Shown here: piece after piece, positions 16,802 to 24,816 of the stretch
Numbering within the stretch: position 1 is the stretch's first letter
How the letters are laid out: every line of letters starts with the position of its first letter
NCBI GenBank assembly: GCA_900320905.1
Contig: ONTZ01000030.1
Span: forward strand, 1 to 59,047
DNA length: 59,047 bases
DNA from: an uncultured Prevotella sp.
GTDB taxonomy: Bacteria; Bacteroidota; Bacteroidia; Bacteroidales; Bacteroidaceae
Direction: 5' to 3'
Position numbers and translations under genes: made by a program
Notes under the pieces: model-generated
What the model saw: only the letters and a program-made list of their open reading frames with translations
What the model was told of the DNA's origin: nothing
Database searches by the model: none

Positions 16802-18838
16802 TTAGAAGCCACCGCCCGGGAAACCGCCACCAGGGAAGCCACCACCGCCACCGGGGAAGCCACCGCCGCCACCACGACGACCACCGCCACCACCGGGACG
16901 ACCACCACCGAAGCCACCCATCTGAGGTGCAGGACGCTTGGCAATCTCGAGAAGCAGTTTGATGAGGGCTGCACGGCGCAGACCCCAGGTGGGATAGTCA
17001 TCGGCTTTCAGCACATCCATCTGGAAGCCAGGCATACCGCCACCAGGCATATTCTGCATGAAGTCCATGCTACTGGTGGTGAGGATACAAGGCTTGGCCT
17101 TGCCTTCGGCAACGAGTATGTCGACGATGGCATCGGCACCACCCACCTTGAACCAACTCTCCATCGTCTCGCCCTTGGCGGGTACCAACTGGATCATCGT
17201 AGGCATCATAAACATACCACCGCCCTGCTGGCCCTGCATCGCAGAGGTGTACCAGGCCTCATTACTCTCATAGTCGTAGGATACACGTCCGTGCTCTATC
17301 TCACCCATCGAGGCGAAATTGAAAGGCGACTTGGGGTTGTCGGCCACACTGTACTTAAAGCCTTTTTCTGCGCCAAGATACATATTGCTGGGGTCGGCCA
17401 CCTGCGTGCCATCCACCACGAAGCAATACTCGAAGGTTTCAAAGAGATAGTCGGTCAGCGTAGCGCTCCACACACCGTCGCTGTCACGCTCCATGGCAAT
17501 GTTCTCCGGCAGCATCTCGCACTCCAGTTCCACCTTCCTGGCCTCGGGAGCCTTGAAACGGAAGGTGATGCCTTCATCGGTGTATTCTGGTGAGATGATG
17601 GGACGTGGGAAGAGACGAGCCATCACACCAGGTGTGAACTGCTGTTCCTCGCCAGTCTTGGCGGGGGCAGGCTGACCGTTCTTCATGGCCTCTTCGGAAG
17701 CCTTCTTGTTGAACAGCAGCGGCAGGGTCTTCGTCAGGAAGTACTTGGCGTTCATCCACGTGTGTCCGAACTTGCCGGTGGTAAACTCCTTCACGCTCTT
17801 GATACCCTTGGTATCGAGGAACTCCATATAGTCGCGGGCATTGCCATAAAGGAAGTCGTCGGTGCCTACACCCAGCCAGAAGAGGTGAATCTTCTTGTTG
17901 GTGTCGGCGGCATTGTCGTAGACGTTGGGGATATCCGTCGAGGTGAACGAACTGTAACTACAGAGATAAGAGAACTTGTCGAGGTTCGTCAGACCATTGA
18001 GCAGGCCCTGGTTGCCACCACGGGAGAAACCGCCGATGGCACGGTTGTCACGATTATTCAACGTACGGTAGTTCTTCTCGATATAAGGCATCAGGTCGTT
18101 GATAAGGTCCTTGCTGAACACATCGTTGCCGAACTGCATCTGCGGACCGCCATCCTTCGGAGCGGGCAGGAGTTTCGTGGGATTACCGTAGGGCAGCACC
18201 ACAATCATTTCCTTGGCGGCTTTCTCGGCAATCAGGTTGTCGAGGATATAGTTCACACGACCCACCTTCAGATACACCTCCTCGGTGTCGGTCGTACCAC
18301 TGATGAGATAGAACACGGGATACTTCTTCTGCTCGCCGCCCATGTTGAAGCCGCCGCCCATGCCCATCGTGTTGTAACTGGGCGGCAGATAGACGATGGC
18401 ATTGTTGGTGCCACCGAGGCTCTTCGAATAATAATGGATATACTCCACACGGCCGTGCGGCACATCCTTGATGTCGTGGGGCAGCCCGTCCTTCGACTTG
18501 ATCTCCAGCAGACTGTTCTTGAAGCCCTCGTTGGGGAAGTACAGAGGATTCTGGGCATCCATCACACTTACGCCATCCACGACGAAGCAGTAGGGATACA
18601 TGTCGGGAGCGGCAGGACCGAGGGTTACGGTCCATACTCCGTCGGCATTACGGGTCATCTCCTTACGCCCAGCAAACTGGACGTCCACCAACACACTCTT
18701 TGCAGAGTCGTTCTGATAGTTAAAGGTCACGGTTCCATCTGGATTACAGACGGTTGATTTGACTGTGGACTGCTGAGCCCAACAGTTTGTTGCCAGTCCA
18801 AATAATGCGGCAATAGCAACACATTTCACTTTTCTCAT
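16802..18838 (-). CDS. Secreted CE1-type (feruloyl/acetyl) esterase with second degenerate esterase half and Gly-rich tail
   Basis: The protein has 678 residues from ATG 18838; I prefer this start because a promoter and the expected signal peptide (RKVKCVAIAALFGLATNCWAQ) fit it. An E-set/CBM48-like domain is followed by an esterase-D-type alpha/beta hydrolase: GGFSRGG carries Ser272, DD near 327 and FGHTW near 358 complete the triad. From about 420 a second E-set domain and a shortened hydrolase-like region follow, without a GxSxG motif. The last 40 residues are a glycine-rich tail with RR and GGFPGGG repeats. It leads the operon with GH3 and MFS. The family releases ferulate or acetyl groups from arabinoxylan, which suits a beta-xylosidase partner. 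Confidence 0.85.
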   Translation of the reverse strand: MRKVKCVAIAALFGLATNCWAQQSTVKSTVCNPDGTVTFNYQNDSAKSVLVDVQFAGRKEMTRNADGVWTVTLGPAAPDMYPYCFVVDGVSVMDAQNPLYFPNEGFKNSLLEIKSKDGLPHDIKDVPHGRVEYIHYYSKSLGGTNNAIVYLPPSYNTMGMGGGFNMGGEQKKYPVFYLISGTTDTEEVYLKVGRVNYILDNLIAEKAAKEMIVVLPYGNPTKLLPAPKDGGPQMQFGNDVFSKDLINDLMPYIEKNYRTLNNRDNRAIGGFSRGGNQGLLNGLTNLDKFSYLCSYSSFTSTDIPNVYDNAADTNKKIHLFWLGVGTDDFLYGNARDYMEFLDTKGIKSVKEFTTGKFGHTWMNAKYFLTKTLPLLFNKKASEEAMKNGQPAPAKTGEEQQFTPGVMARLFPRPIISPEYTDEGITFRFKAPEARKVELECEMLPENIAMERDSDGVWSATLTDYLFETFEYCFVVDGTQVADPSNMYLGAEKGFKYSVADNPKSPFNFASMGEIEHGRVSYDYESNEAWYTSAMQGQQGGGMFMMPTMIQLVPAKGETMESWFKVGGADAIVDILVAEGKAKPCILTTSSMDFMQNMPGGGMPGFQMDVLKADDYPTWGLRRAALIKLLLEIAKRPAPQMGGFGGGRPGGGGGRRGGGGGFPGGGGGFPGGGFPGGGF

Positions 18839-18873
18839 ATGCATATAGTTTAAGAAAGTTAGAAAATTTTGAG

Positions 18874-18905
18874 CAAAGATAAGGAAAAATATTGAACGTA
18901 CCAAA
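18874..18905 (-). promoter_or_regulatory. Promoter of the esterase-GH3-MFS operon
   Basis: On the minus strand TTTG (18905-18902), 20 bp, TATCTTTG (18881-18874); the ATG follows 35 bp later at 18838. Confidence 0.8.
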
Positions 18906-18986
18906 TACACTTCTATAAGATTAAAGTTTTTTAAACTTGTGTTATTTTGTTAATCTTCCATAATTGTAAGGTTTTTATGTTTAACT

Positions 18987-19020
18987 TTTGACTATTCAAC
19001 GCATCTTTTTAATAACTTTG
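18987..19020 (+). promoter_or_regulatory. Probable promoter of the DUF4380 gene
   Basis: TAACTTTG at 19013-19020 is a good -7 element; TTTG at 18987-18990 lies 22 bp upstream, slightly longer than usual. The ATG is at 19054. Confidence 0.55.
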
Positions 19021-19053
19021 CATCCAGAGTTCAACAATAAATAATAACTATTC

Positions 19054-19929
19054 ATGAAGAAGTTTTTAGCATCCATCCTAACGGTAGTCTTTGCCAGTTG
19101 CATCACGGCAAGCGCCGCCACCATCACCGACAATGGCGATGGCAAGTACACCATCCAGAATGACAAGGTCACGATGACCGTCTCGAAAGAGGGCGGAAAG
19201 ATCCTCTCTTTCAAATACGGCGAGAACGAGGTGATCAGTCAGACCACCTTCCCCAACTCGTTTGGCAGCACCTTCTGGACCAGTCCACAGAAAGAGTGGA
19301 ACTGGCCACCAGTGCCCGAGTTCGACCGCATGCCCTACCAGGTAACCGCAGGCGACAACCTCGTCATGACCAGTGAGGTGTCAGGAAGACTCAAATATCA
19401 GATTCGCAAGGAATTCAACGTTGACCCTGCCGACAAGGCCATCGTGGTCACCTATTCTATTATCAACAAGTCGGAAGAGACGCGCCAGGTGGCACCGTGG
19501 GAGATCACCCGTGTGCCCAACGACGGTATCATCTTCTTCGATGCACCCCTTGAGGACATTACACCTGCTGGTCTCATGGACTTCAAGCCTGCCTTCGGCC
19601 TCAGTTGGTACACAGCCGACGAAGCCCAGCAGAACCGTAAGATCAACGCCGACGGCAAGGGCTGGCTGGCCCACTGTGCCAAGGGACTGCTGATGGTGAA
19701 GAAATTTCAGGACATCGATAAGTCGCAACCGGCTCCCGACGAGGCAGAGATACAGGTCTACGTAAACCAGCGCAAGACCTTCATCGAGTTGGAGAGCCAG
19801 GGTGCCTATACCACACTGAAGCCCGGTGAGCAGTTCAGTTGGACCGTCCGCTGGTATCTGCAGCCCTGCGACACCACCCAGCCCAGCGAGACCCTCAAAA
19901 AGAAGGTGCTCGATATGATCAAAGGGTAA
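19054..19929 (+). CDS. Secreted DUF4380 family protein (galactose-mutarotase-like fold)
   Basis: The protein has 291 residues with a signal peptide (KKFLASILTVVFASCITASA). The body has the pattern of DUF4380/aldose-epimerase-like beta-sandwiches: GGKILSFKYGENEV, FWTSPQKEWNWPPVPE, and PGEQFSWTVRWYL near the end. Members of this fold bind sugars; enzymatic activity has not been assigned to this family as far as I know. It is transcribed divergently from the hemicellulose operon and may belong to the same carbohydrate programme. A Cys in the signal peptide (FASCITA) is followed by a normal Ala-rich cleavage site, so lipoprotein processing is possible but not clear. Confidence 0.75.
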   Translation: MKKFLASILTVVFASCITASAATITDNGDGKYTIQNDKVTMTVSKEGGKILSFKYGENEVISQTTFPNSFGSTFWTSPQKEWNWPPVPEFDRMPYQVTAGDNLVMTSEVSGRLKYQIRKEFNVDPADKAIVVTYSIINKSEETRQVAPWEITRVPNDGIIFFDAPLEDITPAGLMDFKPAFGLSWYTADEAQQNRKINADGKGWLAHCAKGLLMVKKFQDIDKSQPAPDEAEIQVYVNQRKTFIELESQGAYTTLKPGEQFSWTVRWYLQPCDTTQPSETLKKKVLDMIKG

Positions 19930-19958
19930 CAGATCCTGACTGAAAATAACAGAACAAA

Positions 19959-19988
19959 AAAAGGCTGAGAATCACTTCTCAGCCTTTT
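19959..19988. terminator. Bidirectional terminator between the DUF4380 gene and tRNA-Pro
   Basis: A perfect 13-bp stem (19959-19971 with 19976-19988) around TCAC. T-rich flanks exist on both strands, so it can serve both converging units. Confidence 0.9.
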
Positions 19989-19997
19989 CTTAAAATG

Positions 19998-20070
19998 TCG
20001 GGGCTACTGGACTCGAACCAGCGACCTCGCGCCCCCCAGACGTGTGCGCTACCAACTGCGCTAAGCCCCG
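19998..20070 (-). tRNA. tRNA-Pro (anticodon GGG)
   Basis: A 73-nt cloverleaf: acceptor CGGGGCT/AGCCCCG, D-arm GCGC, anticodon loop CTGGGGG, T-arm GCTGG/CCAGT, discriminator A; CCA is not encoded. The anticodon stem has one A-C mismatch. A promoter lies upstream at 20115-20146. Confidence 0.93.
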
Positions 20071-20114
20071 AACATTTTTGCAGCTTGCACTGACCCTCCG
20101 GCCGAATGCGGGTG

Positions 20115-20146
20115 CAAAAGTACATAGTTTTTTCGGATTGACCAAA
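20115..20146 (-). promoter_or_regulatory. Promoter of tRNA-Pro
   Basis: On the minus strand TTTG (20146-20143), 20 bp, TACTTTTG (20122-20115), 45 bp before the mature tRNA. Confidence 0.75.
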
Positions 20147-20193
20147 TTTTCTGGGAACTTTTTTCGCAAAACAACGTTTTTTTACTGATGATT

Positions 20194-20225
20194 TTTGCCT
20201 ATACAAATAATAATGTGTAATTTTG
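20194..20225 (+). promoter_or_regulatory. Promoter of the aroA operon
   Basis: TTTG (20194-20197), 20 bp, TAATTTTG (20218-20225), followed by a 43-bp A-rich leader before the GTG start. Confidence 0.75.
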
Positions 20226-20268
20226 CACGTTATTTAAAGGTAAAAGGAAAAAGTAAAAACGTAAAAAA

Positions 20269-21540
20269 GTGACACAATATAAGATTACGGCTCCGAAGAC
20301 GCTGAACGCCACCGTGGCGCTGCCTGCCTCGAAGAGCATCTCAAACCGTGCGCTCATCATCCATGCGTTGAGCGGCGGACAGGAACAGCCCCAGAACCTA
20401 AGCGACTGTGACGATACGGAAGTGATTATCAAGGCCCTGCGCGACATGCCGGAGGAGATTGACATCAAGGCAGCAGGCACGGCCATGCGGTTTATGACAG
20501 CCTTCCTCTCGGTGACGGAAGGCAAACACACCCTCACTGGCACGGAACGGATGAAGCACCGGCCCATCGGTATACTGGTAGACGCCCTGCGCGCCTTAGG
20601 AGCAGACATCACATACGCTGGCGAAGAGGGCTATCCCCCACTCCGCATCACTGGTCAGAAACTGCAAGGCGGCACCTTGGAGATAGCAGGTAACGTGAGT
20701 TCGCAATATATCTCGGCACTGCTGATGATCGGTCCTACACTGCAAAAGGGACTGGAACTGCGACTGACGGGTGACATCATCTCACGACCATACATAGACC
20801 TGACACTCTATATGATGGGCGAGTTCGGCGCTGATGCGGAATGGACGGCCAGCGACACCATCACCGTGAAACCCAAGGCATACCAACACCGTGACTACTA
20901 CATCGAGAACGACTGGAGCGGTGCCTCCTACTGGTATGAGATGCTGGCACTGACGAACGACCGAGACGCAGAACTGCTGCTCACGGGACTGAAAGACGGC
21001 TCGAAGCAGGGCGACTCGGTGGTGAGATACATCTTCAGCCTGTTGGGCGTGAAGACCACCTTCGAGTCGAAGAAATCGACCAAGCCGCAGACAGTGACCA
21101 TCCAGACGAATGGACGCTGTCTGCCAAAACTGGAATACGACTTTATCAACTCGCCCGACCTGGCTCAGACCATCGTCGTGGCCTGTGCCGCCAAGGGTGT
21201 CCCCTTCCACTTTAAGGGGCTGTGGACACTGAAAATCAAAGAGACTGACCGCATTGAGGCCATGAAGAAAGAGATGCGGAAACTGGGCTATGTGATAGAG
21301 AGCAGGAACGACAGTGAACTGATCTGGAACGGTGAGACCTGTGAGCCGACGATGGAACAAGGCATTGACACCTATGAGGATCACCGGATGGCGCTGGCCT
21401 TCGCACCGTATGCCTTGAAGTCGGGCAGTATCATCATCAATAATCCGCAGGTGGTGACGAAGTCGTACCCGAGTTTCTGGACAACTCTCGCTAAGGCAGG
21501 ATTCACTGTAGAAGAGATAAACGAACAGGGCTTAGGATGA
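20269..21540 (+). CDS. aroA: 3-phosphoshikimate 1-carboxyvinyltransferase (EPSP synthase)
   Basis: The protein has 423 residues with a GTG start at 20269. It joins phosphoenolpyruvate to shikimate 3-phosphate in the shikimate pathway. The family motifs are present: LPASKSISNRALI for shikimate binding, GTAMRFMTAF for the PEP loop, and EDHRMALAFA near the C-terminus. It leads an operon; its TGA overlaps the ATG of the next gene by 4 bp. Confidence 0.95.
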   Translation: MTQYKITAPKTLNATVALPASKSISNRALIIHALSGGQEQPQNLSDCDDTEVIIKALRDMPEEIDIKAAGTAMRFMTAFLSVTEGKHTLTGTERMKHRPIGILVDALRALGADITYAGEEGYPPLRITGQKLQGGTLEIAGNVSSQYISALLMIGPTLQKGLELRLTGDIISRPYIDLTLYMMGEFGADAEWTASDTITVKPKAYQHRDYYIENDWSGASYWYEMLALTNDRDAELLLTGLKDGSKQGDSVVRYIFSLLGVKTTFESKKSTKPQTVTIQTNGRCLPKLEYDFINSPDLAQTIVVACAAKGVPFHFKGLWTLKIKETDRIEAMKKEMRKLGYVIESRNDSELIWNGETCEPTMEQGIDTYEDHRMALAFAPYALKSGSIIINNPQVVTKSYPSFWTTLAKAGFTVEEINEQGLG

Positions 21541-24500
21541 GTTTTGCGCTGGTATGCATAGGGATGATCGTGGTGCTGGGCATCGTTGCCGCAGTAGCCA
21601 ACCGGTTCGACAAGGGGAACGACACCATCGAACAGGGACACGACTGTTCCACCTGCACCGCCGCTCACGACGAGACATGCAAACTGCACTGTCTGATGGA
21701 AGAGGCAGATAAGAGAAAAAACAAGAAATCTGCAATTAAACAATTGTCCTCTATCTGCTTCTTTCTCCTTTTGTCTTCCTTTATCTCCCCATCTATCCTC
21801 CTGACATCCTGTTCCACCAAGCACAACACGGCCCAGTCGCGATGGTGGCACGCATTTAATGCCAAATACAACATCTACTACAACGGGCAGCAGGCCTTCA
21901 TCGACGGTAACCTCGAAAAGGAGAAAGGCAACCAAGACAACTATACCGAGACCCTCCCCCTCTACCCCGTCGGCAACAAGAACAGCCGTGAGATAGGCAA
22001 GGGCCAGTTCGAACAGGCCATTGAGAAGGCGGAGAAAGCCATCAAGATGCACAGTATCAAGGCCAAGCCAGAATGGAAGAGCGGCAAGACCAAGACCGCC
22101 AAAGACCGTGAGTGGCTGGAACGCAGGGAGTATAACCCGTTTATCTGGAAGGCCTGGATGCTGTTGGGCAAGGCGCAGTTCCAGAAGGGTGCCTTCGACG
22201 AGGCCGCTGCGACCTTCTCCTATATGAGCAGGCTCTACCAGACGCAGCCCATGCAGAACGGACTGGCAAGGGCGTGGCTCGCCAAATGCTATGTGGAACT
22301 GGACTGGCTTTACGATGCAGAGGACGTGATACGCAATATGAATCGTGACTCGGTGGACTTCCGTACCGTGAAAGACTGGGACTACACCTACGCCGACTAC
22401 TACCTGCGTAATGGGGAGTTGGAGAAGGCCGTGCCCTATCTGAGGAAAGTCATCAAGCACGAGAAGCGCAGCAAGCAGAGAGCCCGCGAGTGGTTCCTGA
22501 TGGGACAGATACAACGGCAACTCGGCAACCGTGCCGAGGCAGAGCGAGCCTTCAAGAAGGTGGTAGGCTGTCATCCACCCTACATACTGGAGTTTAATGC
22601 CCGCATCGCCCAGACGGAGGTGGTCGCCGCAGAGAATGCCAAGGGGATGATCAGTCGGCTGAAACGTATGGCGCGCAACGACAACAACAAGGACTATCTG
22701 GACCAGGTGTATTACGCCATGGGTAACATCTACATAGCCCAGAAGGACACGGTGAAGGCCATTGCCGCCTACGAGAAAGGCAACGAGAAGGCGACGCGCA
22801 GTGGCATAGAGAAAGGCGTGCTGTTGCTGACCTTGGGAAACCTGTACTGGGAGATGGAGAAATACAACGATGCCCAGCGCTGCTACGGTGAGGCCATCGG
22901 ACTGTTGGACAAGGATCGCGACGACTACGAGGAACTGTCAAACCGCTCGAAGGTGCTCGACGAACTGGTGCCTTACACTGATGCCATCCATCTGCAAGAC
23001 TCGCTGTTGGAACTCTCGATGATGCCTGAGGAAGAGCAGTTGAAGGTGATCGACCGCATCATCGACGAACTGAAAAAGAAGGAGAAGGAAGAACTGCGCA
23101 AACAACAGGAACTCGAAGCCGAACAGATACAACAGCAGAATGCCGCCAAGGGCGACAATTTGCAGCGGCCCAACGCGCCAACAGCCCCCACCGTGCCACA
23201 ACAGGGCAACGGGCAGTGGTACTTCTACAACCCGATGAGCGTGAATCAAGGTAAGACCACCTTCCAACGCCAATGGGGTAAGCGCGAGAACGCCGACGAC
23301 TGGCAGCGCGTGAACAAGACGGTGGTGAACCTCACGCCAGAGGAGCCCTCCACTACCGGCTCATCAAGCCCATCTACCCTCCCCACTGACTCGCTCGCCG
23401 CCTTGACAGACAGCCTCGGCGTCCTGCCCGACTCCATCGCTGCCAATCCTGTAGACTCCATCCCCGTCGATACCCTTGCCAACGACCCGCACAACCGAGA
23501 GTATTACCTGGCACAGATACCCACCACCGACGAGATGAAGGCCGCCTGCCACGACATCATCAAGGACGGGCTGCTGCACTCTGGCATCATCTTCAAGGAC
23601 AAACTCGAAAACCTGCGACTCAGTGAGAAACAATTCCTGCGACTGAAAGGCGACTATCCCGACTTTGAGCATCTGGACGAGGCCTGGTATCACCTCTTCC
23701 TACTCTATTCACGACAAGGACGGGAGGATCTGGCGGACAGTTGCCTGAGTCATCTGAAGACCGACTACCCGGAGAGTGAATGGACCATCCTGCTGAGCGA
23801 CCCCTACTATTTCGAGAACGCCAAGTTCGGCGAGCATATCGAGGACTCGCTCTATGCCGCCACCTACCAGGCCTTCAAGGATGACAACCACCAGATGATA
23901 CGTGCCAATGCGAAGATATCGGAAGAGCGGTTCCCGTTGGGCGAAAACCGTGCGAAGTTTATCTTCATCGACGGTCTGAGCCGACTGAACGACGGTGATG
24001 GCGATGGCTGCATCGAACAACTGAAGGTGGTGGTGGAGAAGTATCCGGAGAGTGAGGTGAGTGAGTTGGCTGGTATGATCATCAAGGGCGTACAAGACGG
24101 ACGACGGTTGCACGGCGGTAAGTTCGATATCGGCGACGTCTGGTCACGACGGGATATCACCCTGACAGCCGACTCTACCGTGACAGACACGTTGAACGCA
24201 TCCCGTGAGCAGGATTTTCTCTTTATCCTGACCTACCAACCCGACTCCGTCAACGAGAACCAACTGCTCTACGAGATGGCGCGCTACAACTTCACCAACT
24301 TCTTAGTGCGTAACTTCGAAATCCAGATAGAGGCGGCAGAACCACCATACGTGGAGGATGAGGAAGACTATGTGGCACCTGGAGAGTATCACAGGATGGT
24401 GTTCAGCGGTTTCCTCAGTTACGACGAAGCCCTGCAATACGCCCGTCAACTCTATGCCGACAAGACGATGGCAGAACGACTGCAGCCTTGCCTGAACCTC

Positions 24501-24794
24501 ATCATCAGTAGTCAGAACCTCGCCCTGTTGGGGAGCCGGTTCTCTTACGAGGAATACGAACGTTTCTACGAAGAGACCTTCGTGCCGATGAAGATCAGTG
24601 AAGAGAAACTGCTGATACGACCTGACAACGTGGAAATCATCGACCCAGAGGATGAGGGCAGTGAATCTGAGATATCGACGGAAGGCGAAGAGACTGGCGA
24701 GGACGACGATGATGGCTTCCTGCCTGCAGCACCCGCCAAGAAGACGGAAAAGAAACAAGTGGAAGACTTCGACTTCGGCGATGACTTCTGGTAA
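21537..24794 (+). CDS. porW: T9SS/gliding TPR lipoprotein PorW/SprE, fused behind a small Cys-rich membrane segment
   Basis: The protein has 1,085 residues. Residues 1-60 are one membrane helix (SFALVCIGMIVVLGIVAAVA) and a Cys cluster, CSTC then CKLHC, which reads like an independent small membrane protein. Residues 70-92 are a separate lipoprotein signal ending in lipobox LTSC. After it comes the SprE/PorW body: TPR repeats (GKAQFQKGAFDEAAATF, GNLYWEMEKYNDAQRCYGEA), a coiled, Pro-rich linker (505-620), more helical repeats and an acidic tail ending EDFDFGDDFW. PorW/SprE is an envelope lipoprotein needed for type IX secretion and gliding. An in-frame ATG at 21696 just before the lipoprotein signal could give the normal protein. 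The head overlaps aroA by 4 bp; porX follows. Confidence 0.85.
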   Translation: MSFALVCIGMIVVLGIVAAVANRFDKGNDTIEQGHDCSTCTAAHDETCKLHCLMEEADKRKNKKSAIKQLSSICFFLLLSSFISPSILLTSCSTKHNTAQSRWWHAFNAKYNIYYNGQQAFIDGNLEKEKGNQDNYTETLPLYPVGNKNSREIGKGQFEQAIEKAEKAIKMHSIKAKPEWKSGKTKTAKDREWLERREYNPFIWKAWMLLGKAQFQKGAFDEAAATFSYMSRLYQTQPMQNGLARAWLAKCYVELDWLYDAEDVIRNMNRDSVDFRTVKDWDYTYADYYLRNGELEKAVPYLRKVIKHEKRSKQRAREWFLMGQIQRQLGNRAEAERAFKKVVGCHPPYILEFNARIAQTEVVAAENAKGMISRLKRMARNDNNKDYLDQVYYAMGNIYIAQKDTVKAIAAYEKGNEKATRSGIEKGVLLLTLGNLYWEMEKYNDAQRCYGEAIGLLDKDRDDYEELSNRSKVLDELVPYTDAIHLQDSLLELSMMPEEEQLKVIDRIIDELKKKEKEELRKQQELEAEQIQQQNAAKGDNLQRPNAPTAPTVPQQGNGQWYFYNPMSVNQGKTTFQRQWGKRENADDWQRVNKTVVNLTPEEPSTTGSSSPSTLPTDSLAALTDSLGVLPDSIAANPVDSIPVDTLANDPHNREYYLAQIPTTDEMKAACHDIIKDGLLHSGIIFKDKLENLRLSEKQFLRLKGDYPDFEHLDEAWYHLFLLYSRQGREDLADSCLSHLKTDYPESEWTILLSDPYYFENAKFGEHIEDSLYAATYQAFKDDNHQMIRANAKISEERFPLGENRAKFIFIDGLSRLNDGDGDGCIEQLKVVVEKYPESEVSELAGMIIKGVQDGRRLHGGKFDIGDVWSRRDITLTADSTVTDTLNASREQDFLFILTYQPDSVNENQLLYEMARYNFTNFLVRNFEIQIEAAEPPYVEDEEDYVAPGEYHRMVFSGFLSYDEALQYARQLYADKTMAERLQPCLNLIISSQNLALLGSRFSYEEYERFYEETFVPMKISEEKLLIRPDNVEIIDPEDEGSESEISTEGEETGEDDDDGFLPAAPAKKTEKKQVEDFDFGDDFW

Positions 24795-24816
24795 GAGAAG
24801 TGAAAAGTGAAAAGTT

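Noticed and set aside
17762-18757. Plus-strand open frame of 331 codons
   Set aside because: It is a shadow of the esterase gene with no start signal or motif.
19979-20206. Minus-strand open frame over the tRNA
   Set aside because: It translates tRNA-Pro and its promoter region.
21381-22574. Minus-strand open frame of 397 codons
   Set aside because: It is antisense to the end of aroA and the start of porW, both clearly real.
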